A stretch of DNA of 64,000 nt, taken from assembly GCF_002632725.1 (NCBI RefSeq), contig NZ_NJAI01000001.1, forward strand, positions 929,077-993,076. Reading direction: 5' to 3'. Below the pieces are notes generated by a model. That model did not search any database, was not told the origin of the DNA, and saw only the letters and a program-made list of their open reading frames with translations. Shown piece after piece: positions 25,541 through 34,758 of the stretch. The DNA is from Xenorhabdus hominickii. Its GTDB lineage: Bacteria; Pseudomonadota; Gammaproteobacteria; Enterobacterales; Enterobacteriaceae. The position numbers and the translations under genes are program-made. The first letter of the stretch is position 1, and the number at the start of each line of letters is the position of its first letter.

Positions 25541-26440
25541 ATGAAAGTTATAGCGAATGATGTTGCGATCGAAATAGAAGATAGTGGTGAAGGTAACAGT
25601 GGAAAAGTGCGTCCGGTTGTTTTGCTCATTATGGGGCTGGGGATGCAGCTTGTTGATTGGCCGGATGAAATCGTTAATTTATTGGTGGACGCAGGGTTTA
25701 GGGTGATTCGATATGATAATCGTGATGCAGGATTAAGCCAGCGATTTGATCATATTCCCCAACGCTCCTTTTTTTGGCAAAAGATTCGGCTGTGTTTAGG
25801 TCTGCCAGTTCGATCACCTTACAGTATTCAGGATATGGCAGATGATGCTTTGGGAGTGCTTGATGCGTTGAATATTCCACAAGCTCATATTATGGGGGCC
25901 TCAATGGGAGGTATGATCGCCCAGAGGCTGGCCGCAACTTATCCTGACCGAGTCACCAGTTTGGTGAGTATCATGAGTTCAAGCGGTGCTCATTATCTTC
26001 CTCAGCCAAAACCGGAAATTAAGGCTGCATTATTGGCTAAGCCTGCTGGCTCCAGTGAAGAAGAGTTGATTGCCCATCAAATTAAAATCATTCAACTTAT
26101 TGTCTCTCCTTTTGAGTCATTGGATAAAGATGAGTTGGCTCAGCATCTGAGATTATCACTTTGTCGTAGCGGATATCATCCTAAAGGCTCAATGCGACAA
26201 ACGCTGGCGATAATGGCAGATTCGCACCGACCCCATCTTCTGGCTCAAATTCACTGTCCAACATTGGTTGTGCACGGAGAGGATGACCCTTTGATTCCTA
26301 TTGTTTGTGGAAAGGATACGGCCAAGCGTATTATCGGGGCTGAATTTTTTCCAATACAGCAGATGGGGCATAGTTTTCCACCTCAATTTTTAAAATCTCT
26401 GACCGAGAAGGTTATTCCGTTTTTGAATGGAATAAGATGA
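25541..26440 (+). CDS. Alpha/beta hydrolase
   Basis: 299-residue hydrolase of the AB_hydrolase_1 family. The oxyanion part is LLIMGLGMQLVDWP, the nucleophile elbow is GASMGGM (Ser), the acid is in VVHGEDDPLIP and the His in MGHSFPP. RYDNRDAGLS is the usual strand-3 motif of esterases near the aclacinomycin methylesterase/RdmC type, so an ester of an aromatic or polyketide compound is a possible substrate. ATG 25541 is preferred to an upstream in-frame ATG that adds 26 unrelated residues. The metallopeptidase-like gene follows after 24 bases. Confidence 0.85.
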   Translation: MKVIANDVAIEIEDSGEGNSGKVRPVVLLIMGLGMQLVDWPDEIVNLLVDAGFRVIRYDNRDAGLSQRFDHIPQRSFFWQKIRLCLGLPVRSPYSIQDMADDALGVLDALNIPQAHIMGASMGGMIAQRLAATYPDRVTSLVSIMSSSGAHYLPQPKPEIKAALLAKPAGSSEEELIAHQIKIIQLIVSPFESLDKDELAQHLRLSLCRSGYHPKGSMRQTLAIMADSHRPHLLAQIHCPTLVVHGEDDPLIPIVCGKDTAKRIIGAEFFPIQQMGHSFPPQFLKSLTEKVIPFLNGIR

Positions 26441-26464
26441 GAGGTATATATAGGAGGAACAGTT

Positions 26465-27346
26465 ATGTTTAAGCCAGTCGGTATTAAACCACCCTTTGAG
26501 GTCATTACACACCAAGCTACTGACTTTAAGAGTTATTATCTTGATAATAAAACTTTATTATTTAATAACTATATTTGCGGTATTAATATTAAAATTTTTG
26601 GTAATCAAGATATGTGTATGAATGAAAATAAAATAAAAGTTCTTCAACCAATTATCTACGCGATTAATAAAATCCATAAAAGAGTCGATAATCTTTCTAA
26701 AATAGTTAGAGGTGTTAATGTTTATGTGGAAGAAGCTAATGGGTTACTTCAAGTACAGTGGCCAGAACGACAAGATAAAAAAATGTATAATGACTTGAAG
26801 TCATATGGAGTATATATTGAAAATCCATGCTTACATATAAATTGTAAAACAATGACTCAATTACATGAAAAAAAATCTCAATCATGGTTGAGTCGAATAA
26901 CAAATAAATGTTTAGGTAGTAATGATGTAGATAAATTTGGTCCATGGGGTGTGGCTGATCAACTTTATGATGCGGCCTTATCAAGAAAAAGAAAATTATC
27001 GGAACCCAATCCCATTCTGTCAATAAAGGCAATTGCTTCTATCGTACATGAAATTGGGCATATTATTCACGAACAACGGAAGGAATCAAAAGAAATTTTT
27101 TGGGAAGGAAAAATGTTGGCCCTGAAATGTAACCATATTATTCCCAGTAAAATTGCTAAACAAGTTAGCAAGTACGTTGAATCAAATAATAACTCTACTG
27201 AATTTGTTGCAGAAGTTTTTACCGGTTTAATATACGAAAAAAAATATAGTAAGGAGGTATTGGAGTATTATAAATACTATTGTGGGCCTGAATTAATAGA
27301 TATGAAATTGCCTGAATTACCACCAGGCTGGAGTCCGTCAACGTGA
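26465..27346 (+). CDS. Zincin-like putative metallopeptidase (HEIGH motif), AT-rich accessory gene
   Basis: 293 residues, not recognised as a named gene. Residues 195-199 are HEIGH in the helix IASIVHEIGHIIHEQ, and about 50 residues later TEFVAEVFTG (Glu246/Glu250) offers a third zinc ligand, an arrangement typical of gluzincin toxin domains of the anthrax-lethal-factor-like type. No signal peptide or membrane segment; the protein ends PPGWSPST. A strong AGGAGG site precedes the ATG. Base composition is clearly more AT-rich than its neighbours, suggesting acquisition. It is in an operon-like position behind the hydrolase and ends at a strong hairpin. A host-directed or antibacterial protease effector is an inference. 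Confidence 0.72.
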   Translation: MFKPVGIKPPFEVITHQATDFKSYYLDNKTLLFNNYICGINIKIFGNQDMCMNENKIKVLQPIIYAINKIHKRVDNLSKIVRGVNVYVEEANGLLQVQWPERQDKKMYNDLKSYGVYIENPCLHINCKTMTQLHEKKSQSWLSRITNKCLGSNDVDKFGPWGVADQLYDAALSRKRKLSEPNPILSIKAIASIVHEIGHIIHEQRKESKEIFWEGKMLALKCNHIIPSKIAKQVSKYVESNNNSTEFVAEVFTGLIYEKKYSKEVLEYYKYYCGPELIDMKLPELPPGWSPST

Positions 27347-27357
27347 ATGATTTATAT

Positions 27358-27420
27358 TGACTCCCATCAGAAATATTGTACTTTATTACATAAATCTAGA
27401 ATGGGAGTCAGTTTATTTTT
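27358..27420. terminator. Strong bidirectional terminator
   Basis: TGACTCCCAT (27358-27367) and ATGGGAGTCA (27401-27410) are ten-base perfect arms followed by GTTTATTTTT on the plus strand. It separates the metallopeptidase-like gene from the convergent acetyltransferase. Confidence 0.75.
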
Positions 27421-27424
27421 GTTA

Positions 27425-27967
27425 TTAATCTAGACGCTTAACCATTATATGCATTGTGCTTTTCTGTTTTGGGCTAGAAAATATAATATTTTTTTGCCAT
27501 TTCAGCCCCTTTCTGACATAAAATTTAATGGCAGAGGTGTTCTGCTCCAATACTTCTAACCAAAGCCATTCTTGTTCCTGCTCCTGACAGAGTTTTACGA
27601 CATGATCAAATAACTGATCACCGTATTTCTGCCCTGTGAGATGAGGCATCAGATAGAATTTATGCAAATAGGTGCCAACGAAGTCACTATCAGGGATAGG
27701 TTGATTGAAGATAATTTTGCCGAAACCAATAATGTTGGAGTGGTCGGTATCGGCGCTGACTGAATGGTGGGACTCAGCAATAAACCATCTGTGGTTTGGC
27801 GTGTTAAGCGAGTTTGATATTTGTTCTATCGAACATACTCCTGCAATATATTCTTCCAACTCATCGTTGTCATGCCATAAATCGGAAAAATGAAAACGGT
27901 AGCTTGTCTCAAGTAGTTGAGATAATAGTTCTGCGTCTTTTGTTGTCGTTTTCCGCATGAGTAACAT
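27425..27967 (-). CDS. GNAT family N-acetyltransferase
   Basis: 180-residue Gcn5-related acetyltransferase. LHKFYLMPHLTGQKYGDQLFDHV is the acetyl-CoA-binding beta4-alpha3 region (seen as YLMPHLTGQKYG), and LEVLEQNTSAIKFYVRKGL is the beta5-alpha4 part. ATG 27967 has GGAG six bases upstream and is preferred to an in-frame TTG. It may inactivate a small toxic molecule or modify a peptide; the target is unknown. It lies 14 bases from the broken hydrolase on the same strand. Confidence 0.82.
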   Translation of the reverse strand: MLLMRKTTTKDAELLSQLLETSYRFHFSDLWHDNDELEEYIAGVCSIEQISNSLNTPNHRWFIAESHHSVSADTDHSNIIGFGKIIFNQPIPDSDFVGTYLHKFYLMPHLTGQKYGDQLFDHVVKLCQEQEQEWLWLEVLEQNTSAIKFYVRKGLKWQKNIIFSSPKQKSTMHIMVKRLD

Positions 27968-27981
27968 AAGTATCTCCAAGA

Positions 27982-28224
27982 TTATTTATTGGGAATTAAG
28001 CCATTACCAGATATCTCGTTGATAAGGCATTCTCTGGCTATCCATTCACCATAACCCGCAGCAGTATGGATATGTCCTGCACCAGATAGAATAATTAAAT
28101 CTGATTGCCAATTATCTTGTTGCACTCTGGTAACGTTCAGATATTTTCTTTCTAAATGGGATTGCCAGTGATCTGGCCCAGAATTGGTATATCCCGGAAC
28201 GATTAAGTAGGTTTTCGTCGCCAT
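27982..28224 (-). pseudogene. RBBP9/YdeN-like serine hydrolase with large internal deletion
   Basis: 80 residues. The first 43 (TYLIVPGYTNSGPDHWQSHL, VTRVQQDNW) are the start of an RBBP9-type hydrolase and the rest (GAGHIHTAAGYGEW) is its extreme C-terminus with the catalytic His. The usual protein is about 180 residues; the middle with the nucleophile motif GHSLG and the catalytic Asp is missing, and the frame is preserved across the junction near 28098. It therefore looks like an in-frame deletion remnant that cannot be an active hydrolase. Confidence 0.78.
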
Positions 28225-28468
28225 TATTTTTTATCTCAGAGAGTTATGCAGGCTAACCTTGTCTGCCAGCAGATGATGCCTCTAACATACTATCACGATG
28301 GTAAAAAAGTGCGTTTTAAATAACCAGATGAATTAAATGAAAAATAAAAGAATTCCAATGGAAAATAGGGATGATTGATTTCGAAAATTTATGACCTTTT
28401 CTAAAGGTGTTGTGAGCGGAAAAAACGTATAAGCAGAGGATAAGGTGTTATTTTATGGAAGAGAAAGA

Positions 28469-28509
28469 AAAAATGGCGATAAAACCAAGAGATTTTTATC
28501 GCCATTTTT
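28469..28509 (-). terminator. glpD terminator
   Basis: AAAAATGGCGATAAAA (28469-28484) and TTTTATCGCCATTTTT (28494-28509) are 16-base perfect arms just after the glpD stop, and the minus-strand 3' side ends in T-rich sequence. Textbook intrinsic terminator. The remaining gap 28225-28468 shows nothing else. Confidence 0.85.
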
Positions 28510-28523
28510 GAGTTCAGACTTAA

Positions 28524-30029
28524 TTAGCTTTGTTGCTGAGTAGCTTTGGTGTTTTGTGCCAGCCAATCAGCTACACGTTGTTTTTGCTCATCGGTGAGCC
28601 ACATACCTAGCTTGGTGCGACGCCAGATAGCATCATCCAACTGGGTTACCCATTCGTGTTCAACCAAATAACGCAACTCAGCTTCATATAAGCCATGACC
28701 AAAGAATTCGCCAAGATTGGTCAGCGATTCCGCGCCTTTCAGGATGATTTGGCTGTTGCTGCCGTAAGTACGGGCATAACGCAGCGCCACGCCTTCAGGT
28801 AACCAATTATGGCGCTGGCGCAGCAGACGTGCGTAACCATCGCGGTCATAGCCTTCCAGCTCACCGCCCGGCAATTTGCCATTTTTAGTCCATGCTTTGC
28901 CTGCATTTGGATAGTACTGAACCAGTTTCTCCATGGCGTGCTCAGCCAGTTTACGATAAGTCGTCAGTTTTCCACCAAACACGGACAGTAATGGCATCTG
29001 GCCCTGCTCATCCTGAATATCCAGTGTGTAGTCACGAGTGATCGCTTGCGGAGAGTCAGATTCATCATCGCACAGTGGGCGAACGCCAGAATAAGTCCAG
29101 ACAACATCATCGCGGCCCAGTTGTTTTTTGAAGTGGTCGTTATAGACTTTCAGCAAATAGTCGATCTCTTGCTCGTTAATTTTGACTTCTTTTGGATCGC
29201 CTTTGTATTCAACATCGGTTGTGCCGATGATAGAAAAATCGTTATTCCACGGAATCACAAACACGATGCGGTTATCCTCGTTTTGTAGAATATACGCTTG
29301 CGGCTCATCGTGAACGCGAGGAACAACAATATGGCTGCCCTTGATCAGGCGGATGCCATAGGGTGATTTCAGTTGCAGACCATTATCGAAAAAGTTTTTC
29401 ACCCATGGGCCAGTTGCGTTGACTAAGCCCTTCGCACGCCATTTATCGGTTTTGCCCGTAGTGAGATCTTTGGCTTCGACCATCCAGTAACCATCTTCAC
29501 GCCATGCACGGGTCACTTGAGTGCGAGTGCGTACTTCACTGCCGTATTTTTGAACTTCTTGCGCATTCAGGACTACCAGACGCGCATCATCAACCCAACA
29601 GTCGGAATATTCAAAGCCACGGGTGATAGATGGTTTCAATACCGAGTGTGCACCAAATTTAAGCCCTTTACTGCCCGGAAGGCTAACGCGTTTGCCTAAG
29701 TTATCGTACAAGAATAAACCGATACGGATCATCCATGCTGGGCGTAGGTGTGGCTGGTGTGGCAAGCGAAAACGCATTGGGAATGCAATATGAGGAGCCA
29801 GATTCAATAATACCTCACGTTCAGCGAGGGCTTCACTCACCAGTCTAAATTCATAATGTTCCAGATAGCGTAAGCCGCCGTGGATCAACTTGGAGCTGGC
29901 CGAGGAAGTCGCACTGGCCAAGTCTTGACCTTCCAACAGCAGGACAGAAAGTCCCCGTCCAGCAGCATCTGCCGCAATACCAGCGCCGTTAATTCCGCCG
30001 CCGATTACAATCAAGTCTTTGGTTTCCAT
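28524..30029 (-). CDS. glpD: Aerobic glycerol-3-phosphate dehydrogenase GlpD
   Basis: 501-residue membrane-associated FAD enzyme that oxidises sn-glycerol-3-phosphate to dihydroxyacetone phosphate and feeds electrons to quinone. N-terminal dinucleotide motif IVIGGGINGAGIAADAAGRG; then SSKLIHGGLRYLEHYEF, IRLIKGSHIVVPR and the C-terminal FGGKLTTYRKLAEHAM. ATG 30029 (METKDLIVIGGG) has AAAGGGG upstream and matches the E. coli length, so the longer frame was rejected. Two GlpR-like operators precede it. Unlike E. coli, it is not divergent from glpE but follows glpR on the same strand. Confidence 0.96.
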   Translation of the reverse strand: METKDLIVIGGGINGAGIAADAAGRGLSVLLLEGQDLASATSSASSKLIHGGLRYLEHYEFRLVSEALAEREVLLNLAPHIAFPMRFRLPHQPHLRPAWMIRIGLFLYDNLGKRVSLPGSKGLKFGAHSVLKPSITRGFEYSDCWVDDARLVVLNAQEVQKYGSEVRTRTQVTRAWREDGYWMVEAKDLTTGKTDKWRAKGLVNATGPWVKNFFDNGLQLKSPYGIRLIKGSHIVVPRVHDEPQAYILQNEDNRIVFVIPWNNDFSIIGTTDVEYKGDPKEVKINEQEIDYLLKVYNDHFKKQLGRDDVVWTYSGVRPLCDDESDSPQAITRDYTLDIQDEQGQMPLLSVFGGKLTTYRKLAEHAMEKLVQYYPNAGKAWTKNGKLPGGELEGYDRDGYARLLRQRHNWLPEGVALRYARTYGSNSQIILKGAESLTNLGEFFGHGLYEAELRYLVEHEWVTQLDDAIWRRTKLGMWLTDEQKQRVADWLAQNTKATQQQS

Positions 30030-30042
30030 TGCATCCCCTTTG

Positions 30043-30083
30043 AAATGTTCGAAACAGTTCTTTAATGTTCGTTTTCGCTCAAT
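30043..30083 (-). promoter_or_regulatory. Two GlpR-type operators ahead of glpD
   Basis: AAATGTTCGAAACAGTTCTT (30043-30062) and AATGTTCGTTTTCGCTCAAT (30064-30083) both contain ATGTTCG, the left half of the GlpR operator I recall (TATGTTCGATAACGAACATA). Their tandem position directly upstream of glpD fits repression relieved by glycerol-3-phosphate. Confidence 0.65.
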
Positions 30084-30232
30084 GATTGTAATAAAAAATC
30101 GACCAATCGCCAACTATTAACTAAGGAAAAACATCTTGACGTGATATAGATAACAAATTTCTATCTTATCCATAAGATTAATAAGGATTCTGTGGGAAAC
30201 AAATCAAAGAGAGGATCTTTACAGAAGAAGAA

Positions 30233-30255
30233 CCCCACCTACATATCAGGTGGGG
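30233..30255 (-). terminator. glpR terminator hairpin
   Basis: CCCCACCT (30233-30240) and AGGTGGGG (30248-30255) pair perfectly with a seven-base loop; the minus-strand continuation TTCTTCTTCT is T-rich. It separates glpR from glpD. Confidence 0.65.
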
Positions 30256-30318
30256 AACGTAATTAAGTGATCGCCTTGCATTGGGCGAGGGTTTACAGCG
30301 CTTTTCACTAAAAGGTAA

Positions 30319-31077
30319 TTAGCACAATTCCAGATTGACGCTATGTTGCTCGATGATTTTCTGAATGTTAGGTGGGGGCGCTTTATCTGTGAACAGAAAA
30401 TCAATCAGGTTCATATTTCCGAGGTTAACCATAGCGCTGCGACCAAATTTAGAATGGTCGGCAACTAGCATGACACAACGGGAATTTTCGATGATGGCGC
30501 GTTTGGTGCGGACTTCGTGGTAATCGAATTCCAACAAAGAACCATCACTATCGATGCCGCTGATCCCAAGAATGCCGAAATCAAGGCGAAATTGGGAGAT
30601 AAAATCCAGTGTTGCTTCACCAATAATGCCACCATCACGGGAGCGCACTTCACCGCCAGCCAGAATCAGACGGAAATCTTCTTTGCCCATGAACAGGGTT
30701 GCGACGTTGAGATTATTGGTGACAATCCGTAAATCCCGATGATTGAGCAGAGCATGCGCTACGGCTTCCGGTGTTGTACCAATATCAATGAACAGGGTTG
30801 CTCCGTTTGGAATTTGGGTGGCAACTTGTTGTGCAATACGGGCTTTTTCATCCGACCACATGATTTTACGATCATGATAGGCGGTGTTGACAGAGCTGGA
30901 TGGCAACGCGGCCCCGCCGTGATGACGCTGAATTTTATTTTTGTCTGCGAGTTCATTCAAATCACGCCGGATGGTTTGCGGGCTGACATCAAAATATTCA
31001 ACCAGCTCTTCAGTGCTGACATAACCTTGAAGACGCACCAGCTCGATTATTGCATCATGTCGCTGAGTTTGCTTCAC
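30319..31077 (-). CDS. glpR: Glycerol-3-phosphate regulon repressor GlpR
   Basis: 252-residue DeoR-family repressor. The N-terminal helix-turn-helix is YVSTEELVEYFDVSPQTIRR with the following HHGGA wing, and the C-terminal sugar-phosphate sensor holds FIDIGTTPEAVAHAL and GGEVRSRDGGIIGEATL (both partial). It ends the glpE-glpG-glpR series; a hairpin and then the glpD operators follow. The likely binding sites are at 30043-30083. Confidence 0.95.
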   Translation of the reverse strand: MKQTQRHDAIIELVRLQGYVSTEELVEYFDVSPQTIRRDLNELADKNKIQRHHGGAALPSSSVNTAYHDRKIMWSDEKARIAQQVATQIPNGATLFIDIGTTPEAVAHALLNHRDLRIVTNNLNVATLFMGKEDFRLILAGGEVRSRDGGIIGEATLDFISQFRLDFGILGISGIDSDGSLLEFDYHEVRTKRAIIENSRCVMLVADHSKFGRSAMVNLGNMNLIDFLFTDKAPPPNIQKIIEQHSVNLELC

Positions 31078-31135
31078 AAAATTCCCCTAATGTTTTGCAT
31101 AGATGGATTATAGTTGACCAACGTTATTTGGAATA

Positions 31136-31972
31136 TTATTGCTTTTTTTGTTTACGTAAATTATCCCATAGCCCCATTAATAGCCCGATGATTAATCCTG
31201 AAACATGGGCGGCATTGGCAATATTTAATGAGAATAGATCGAAATAACCCACTAATAACCAGATGACAGAAACAGCGATTAACCCTCTGGGAATATTGAC
31301 ACCACGTTTGGGCGAAATTTCGCCAGTCAGCCAAACATATCCGATTAGCGTGTAGACCACACCAGAAAGTCCCCCAAAATAAGATCCACTGAACAATGAT
31401 TGTGCCCAATCACTGAAAAGTGCAGACACTATTGTGATTTCAAAGAGTTTTCCGGTGCCAATATTCCTTTCGACCTGACTGCCGAGGTACCACCAAAACA
31501 CGAGATTAAACAAGATATGTGTCAGTGAGAAATGCAGTAAGACGGGGCTAATCCAACGCCATAGTTCCAGATATTGATCACGATTAGGCCATGATAGCCA
31601 GTTCATAATATCGGGCGTCCCAGCAAGCTGCATCAAGAGGTAAACGAAAATACAAAGCGCTGTTATAGCGATGGTTAGAGGGCCGGACTGACTTTTTAGG
31701 GTATCCCAATTCAGATTATTGCGATATTTAAAAGAGCTAACAGATTTGCCTGCTTGCCAACTGGCCGCTTGATAGCGCTCATTGAGTGGATCACGGGAAA
31801 AGCGGTTAAGTTCCTGTTCGACCAGGCTCAGTTGGCTGTCATCTTCCAGCCAGAGTTCAACCTGCGACGGCTCATTGGTGGGCCGCATGGTCAAATGAAT
31901 GTCCTGCGTCGCCATATAATCAATAAAGGCCTGAGCCAGTCGAGGATTGGATATTGAGGTTACATGGATCAT
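31136..31972 (-). CDS. glpG: Rhomboid intramembrane serine protease GlpG
   Basis: 278 residues. An N-terminal cytosolic domain (about residues 1-70) precedes six membrane segments. The catalytic Ser is in [15 protein letters not shown] and the His in [12 protein letters not shown], the standard GlpG dyad. Length equals E. coli GlpG. It lies between glpE (76 bases upstream) and glpR (58 bases downstream). Confidence 0.95.
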   Translation of the reverse strand: MIHVTSISNPRLAQAFIDYMATQDIHLTMRPTNEPSQVELWLEDDSQLSLVEQELNRFSRDPLNERYQAASWQAGKSVSSFKYRNNLNWDTLKSQSGPLTIAITALCIFVYLLMQLAGTPDIMNWLSWPNRDQYLELWRWISPVLLHFSLTHILFNLVFWWYLGSQVERNIGTGKLFEITIVSALFSDWAQSLFSGSYFGGLSGVVYTLIGYVWLTGEISPKRGVNIPRGLIAVSVIWLLVGYFDLFSLNIANAAHVSGLIIGLLMGLWDNLRKQKKQ

Positions 31973-32048
31973 TACACGTCTTATCTCTGCCTTAAGTTGA
32001 ATTTAATCGCACAGGGGTTAATCGCATCGAAGTCAGGGCGTTAACAAT

Positions 32049-32372
32049 TCATCGGGTGTAGACGGCGTGAGGATAGTCTTTCTGCCAGACTTCAAAGCCG
32101 CCATTGACACTATAAACGGTTTCAAACCCCATATTGACAAGGTATTGGGCGGCACCTTGGCTGCTATGACCGTGATAACACATCACCATAACAGGTTGAT
32201 CAAAATCCACGTCTTGCAGGAAGTTATTGAGGGTTTCATTCGTCAGGTGAAATGCGCCTGTTGCGTGACCGGCACTGAAACTTTGTGGGTCACGAATATC
32301 AACCATGACCGCAGTTTTATTGAGCCAATGCTGGTAAGCCTGCTCAGGATTTATTGTTTGAAAGTGTTCCAT
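32049..32372 (-). CDS. glpE: Thiosulfate sulfurtransferase GlpE
   Basis: 107-residue single-domain rhodanese. The active-site loop [15 protein letters not shown] supplies the catalytic Cys, and [20 protein letters not shown] is the preceding conserved part. Same length as E. coli GlpE. First gene of the minus-strand glpEGR run. Confidence 0.95.
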   Translation of the reverse strand: MEHFQTINPEQAYQHWLNKTAVMVDIRDPQSFSAGHATGAFHLTNETLNNFLQDVDFDQPVMVMCYHGHSSQGAAQYLVNMGFETVYSVNGGFEVWQKDYPHAVYTR

Positions 32373-32555
32373 AAATACTCAACGTAGTTTCTGATATTTT
32401 CCTTTTCAATATACCCATTTCTTAATAGTTATCAGGTATGACCTGCCGCCTTCCCAATGTTGATGTATTGGAAAGGCGTGGTGCTACGTATTGAAATCCA
32501 TAGGCTATAGAAAATATCAGAAACAGAAAAATGGTTAAAAACAAGGATCAAAAAA

Positions 32556-33131
32556 TCAGTAATACGAATGTTCGCCGCGTTGATGTTCCGTCAGGTCTTT
32601 CACGCCTTTCAATTCAGGGAACATCTGTAACAACTGTTTTTCAATCCCTTCTTTCAGGGTGACATCGACCATTGAACAGCCGTTGCACCCACCGCCAAAT
32701 TGCAGAATGGCATAACCTTTATCAGTGATCTCCATCAGGCTGACACGGCCACCGTGTCCGGCTAGCTGAGGATTGATCTGCGATTGTAGGACATATTCAA
32801 CGCGCTCAATCAGTGGAGCATCGTCTGTGACTTTACGCATTTTTGCATTCGGGGCTTTCAGGGTCAGTTGGGAGCCAAGTTGATCGGTCACGAAATCAAT
32901 GACGGCTTCTTCCAGAAAAGGCGCACTGATTTCATCAATATAGGCAGACAATTTGTCGAACTTCAATTCGGTATCAGTGGCTTCAACAGCATCCGGTGGG
33001 CAATAGGAAACGCCGCATTCAGCAGTTGGAGTTCCTGGATTAATGACAAAAACACGGATCTGTGTACCCGGTTCTTGATTTGCCAGTAGCTTGGCAAAAT
33101 GCACTTGCGCTGCTTCAGTAATATTAATCAT
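32556..33131 (-). CDS. nfuA: Fe-S biogenesis protein NfuA
   Basis: 191-residue iron-sulfur carrier. N-terminal degenerate A-type (IscA-like) domain, residues about 1-100, and a C-terminal Nfu domain with the [11 protein letters not shown] CxxC that holds a shared 4Fe-4S cluster. Length identical to E. coli NfuA. Neighbour of gntX as in other Enterobacterales. The gap to glpE (32373-32555) contains only an imperfect hairpin. Confidence 0.95.
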   Translation of the reverse strand: MINITEAAQVHFAKLLANQEPGTQIRVFVINPGTPTAECGVSYCPPDAVEATDTELKFDKLSAYIDEISAPFLEEAVIDFVTDQLGSQLTLKAPNAKMRKVTDDAPLIERVEYVLQSQINPQLAGHGGRVSLMEITDKGYAILQFGGGCNGCSMVDVTLKEGIEKQLLQMFPELKGVKDLTEHQRGEHSYY

Positions 33132-33190
33132 GTCATTTGCTCAATAGTTGACTGTTCTAGTTGGTTATAATACGCCCATTTATAAAGGAA

Positions 33191-33874
33191 CTACAAGGTT
33201 CGGCATATTGCCCAAGCCTGTACGGAGCGGGCGCCCGCACTAATTAACAATTGTGAGGCTTCATGCAGTGTGGTGCCCGTGGTGATCACATCATCAAAAA
33301 TTGCGACATGTTGATCAGTAAAATCGCCCCGTAATTGAAAGGCATGCTTAAGGTTAGTTTTTCTCTGGGCGGCGGATAGACCCCGCTGAGTGAGTGTAGC
33401 ACGTGAGCGTCGCAAAATATCGGGCTGATGCGGACATCGTAGCCAGCGCGATAGAGGGGCTGTAATTAACTCAATGTGATCGAAACCTCGTTGCCAGCGT
33501 TTTTTATTGTGCAGAGGAATACCCAGTATGCGATCAGGTTTGTGCCAGCGGCCTTCCCGATAGCCCTGTAGCCAATGCAGCAGGAACAGGCGAGCCAGCA
33601 CGGTCGCGAGTTGTGTTGTCCGGTGATACTTATATCGATGGATAAGCTGGCTTAACGGCGGGGCATAATCTGTAATGGCGATCAGATGTTGCCACGAAGG
33701 AGGCTCCTTCAGGCAGCGTCCACAGGGAGCATCTTGGGATTCAGAAGGCAAAGCACAACGCGGACAGACACACTGCTGCCATTTTAAGCGCCGCATACAG
33801 ACGTGGCAGATCCCGTGATGGGCAAAATATAAATTTTGATGGCATAGCCAACAGTATCCGACCATTGTTAGCAT
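33191..33874 (-). CDS. gntX: ComF family phosphoribosyltransferase-like protein GntX
   Basis: 227 residues. An N-terminal zinc ribbon (CWLCHQ, CHVCMRR, CVCPRCALP, CGRCL) precedes a type I phosphoribosyltransferase domain with VAIFDDVITTGTTLHEA, the PRPP loop. Related to ComF, linked to DNA uptake and use of DNA as nutrient. ATG 33874 has AAGGAAGG upstream and matches the family start MLTMVGYCWLC; a longer frame into the divergent gap is unlikely. Divergent from bioH by 38 bases, the usual enterobacterial arrangement. Confidence 0.92.
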   Translation of the reverse strand: MLTMVGYCWLCHQNLYFAHHGICHVCMRRLKWQQCVCPRCALPSESQDAPCGRCLKEPPSWQHLIAITDYAPPLSQLIHRYKYHRTTQLATVLARLFLLHWLQGYREGRWHKPDRILGIPLHNKKRWQRGFDHIELITAPLSRWLRCPHQPDILRRSRATLTQRGLSAAQRKTNLKHAFQLRGDFTDQHVAIFDDVITTGTTLHEASQLLISAGARSVQAWAICRTL

Positions 33875-33912
33875 AGTTTCCTTCCTTGGTGACAAATAAG
33901 GTGAGAATAACA

Positions 33913-34686
33913 ATGGATCAGTTGTTTTGGCAGACAATCGGTGATGCTCCACGCGATCTTGTGATGTTGCACGGATGGGGTTTGAATTCTGAGGTTTGGC
34001 GTTCAGTGGAAACGCGGTTGGCTTCGCATTTTCGCTTACATCTGGTGGACTTGCCGGGATATGGTCGCAGTCAGTCGTATCAGGCTATGTCACTGGCGGA
34101 AATGGCGGATATTGTTTGGCAGCAAGCGCCAGAGAATGCGTTGTGGTTGGGATGGTCTTTGGGCGGATTAGTCGCCAGCCGGGTTGCTCTCGATCATCCA
34201 GAGCAGGTTGCAGGCTTGGTAACGGTAGCCTCTTCGCCCAAGTTCAGTGCTGATGACGATTGGTCAGGCATTAAACCAGAAATATTGAGTACATTTGAAA
34301 ATCAATTGAGAGCCGATTTTCAGAAAACCGTTGAGCGTTTTCTGGCATTGCAGACATTAGGAACAGATAGTGCCCGTCAGGATGCCCGTATACTGAAATC
34401 TGTGATTCTGAGCCAGCCAATGCCGACAGTAGATGTGCTCAATGCTGGTTTAGAAATTCTGCGTACGGATGATTTAAGGGCAGAATTGTCGCAGCTTCGA
34501 TTACCTTTTCTGCGTATTTATGGTTATCTTGATGGACTTGTACCACGCAGAATAGCGACACGCCTTGATAGTGAATGGCCGCATTCTCATTCCGTTATTA
34601 TGCGTCATGCTGCTCATGCGCCTTTTATCTCCCACCCTGATGAATTTGTTGAGGTATTAACGGATTTTACGGTCAGTATGGGATGA
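33913..34686 (+). CDS. bioH: Pimeloyl-[acyl-carrier protein] methyl ester esterase BioH
   Basis: 257-residue alpha/beta hydrolase that removes the methyl group from pimeloyl-ACP methyl ester in biotin synthesis. The nucleophile is in [10 protein letters not shown], the acid in [10 protein letters not shown] and the His in [23 protein letters not shown] is the family start. AAGGTGAG precedes the ATG at 33913. Divergent from gntX, as in E. coli. Confidence 0.95.
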   Translation: MDQLFWQTIGDAPRDLVMLHGWGLNSEVWRSVETRLASHFRLHLVDLPGYGRSQSYQAMSLAEMADIVWQQAPENALWLGWSLGGLVASRVALDHPEQVAGLVTVASSPKFSADDDWSGIKPEILSTFENQLRADFQKTVERFLALQTLGTDSARQDARILKSVILSQPMPTVDVLNAGLEILRTDDLRAELSQLRLPFLRIYGYLDGLVPRRIATRLDSEWPHSHSVIMRHAAHAPFISHPDEFVEVLTDFTVSMG

Positions 34687-34716
34687 TCAATATCCTAACT
34701 GACTGACGATCCAACA

Positions 34717-34748
34717 TTACCCATAACACGAAAGACGGTTATGGGTAA
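34717..34748. terminator. Hairpin between convergent bioH and OsmC-like gene
   Basis: TTACCCATAAC (34717-34727) and GTTATGGGTAA (34738-34748) form eleven pairs with a ten-base loop. Flanks are only mildly T-rich; probably bidirectional. Confidence 0.6.
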
Positions 34749-34758
34749 TTAACCCGCT

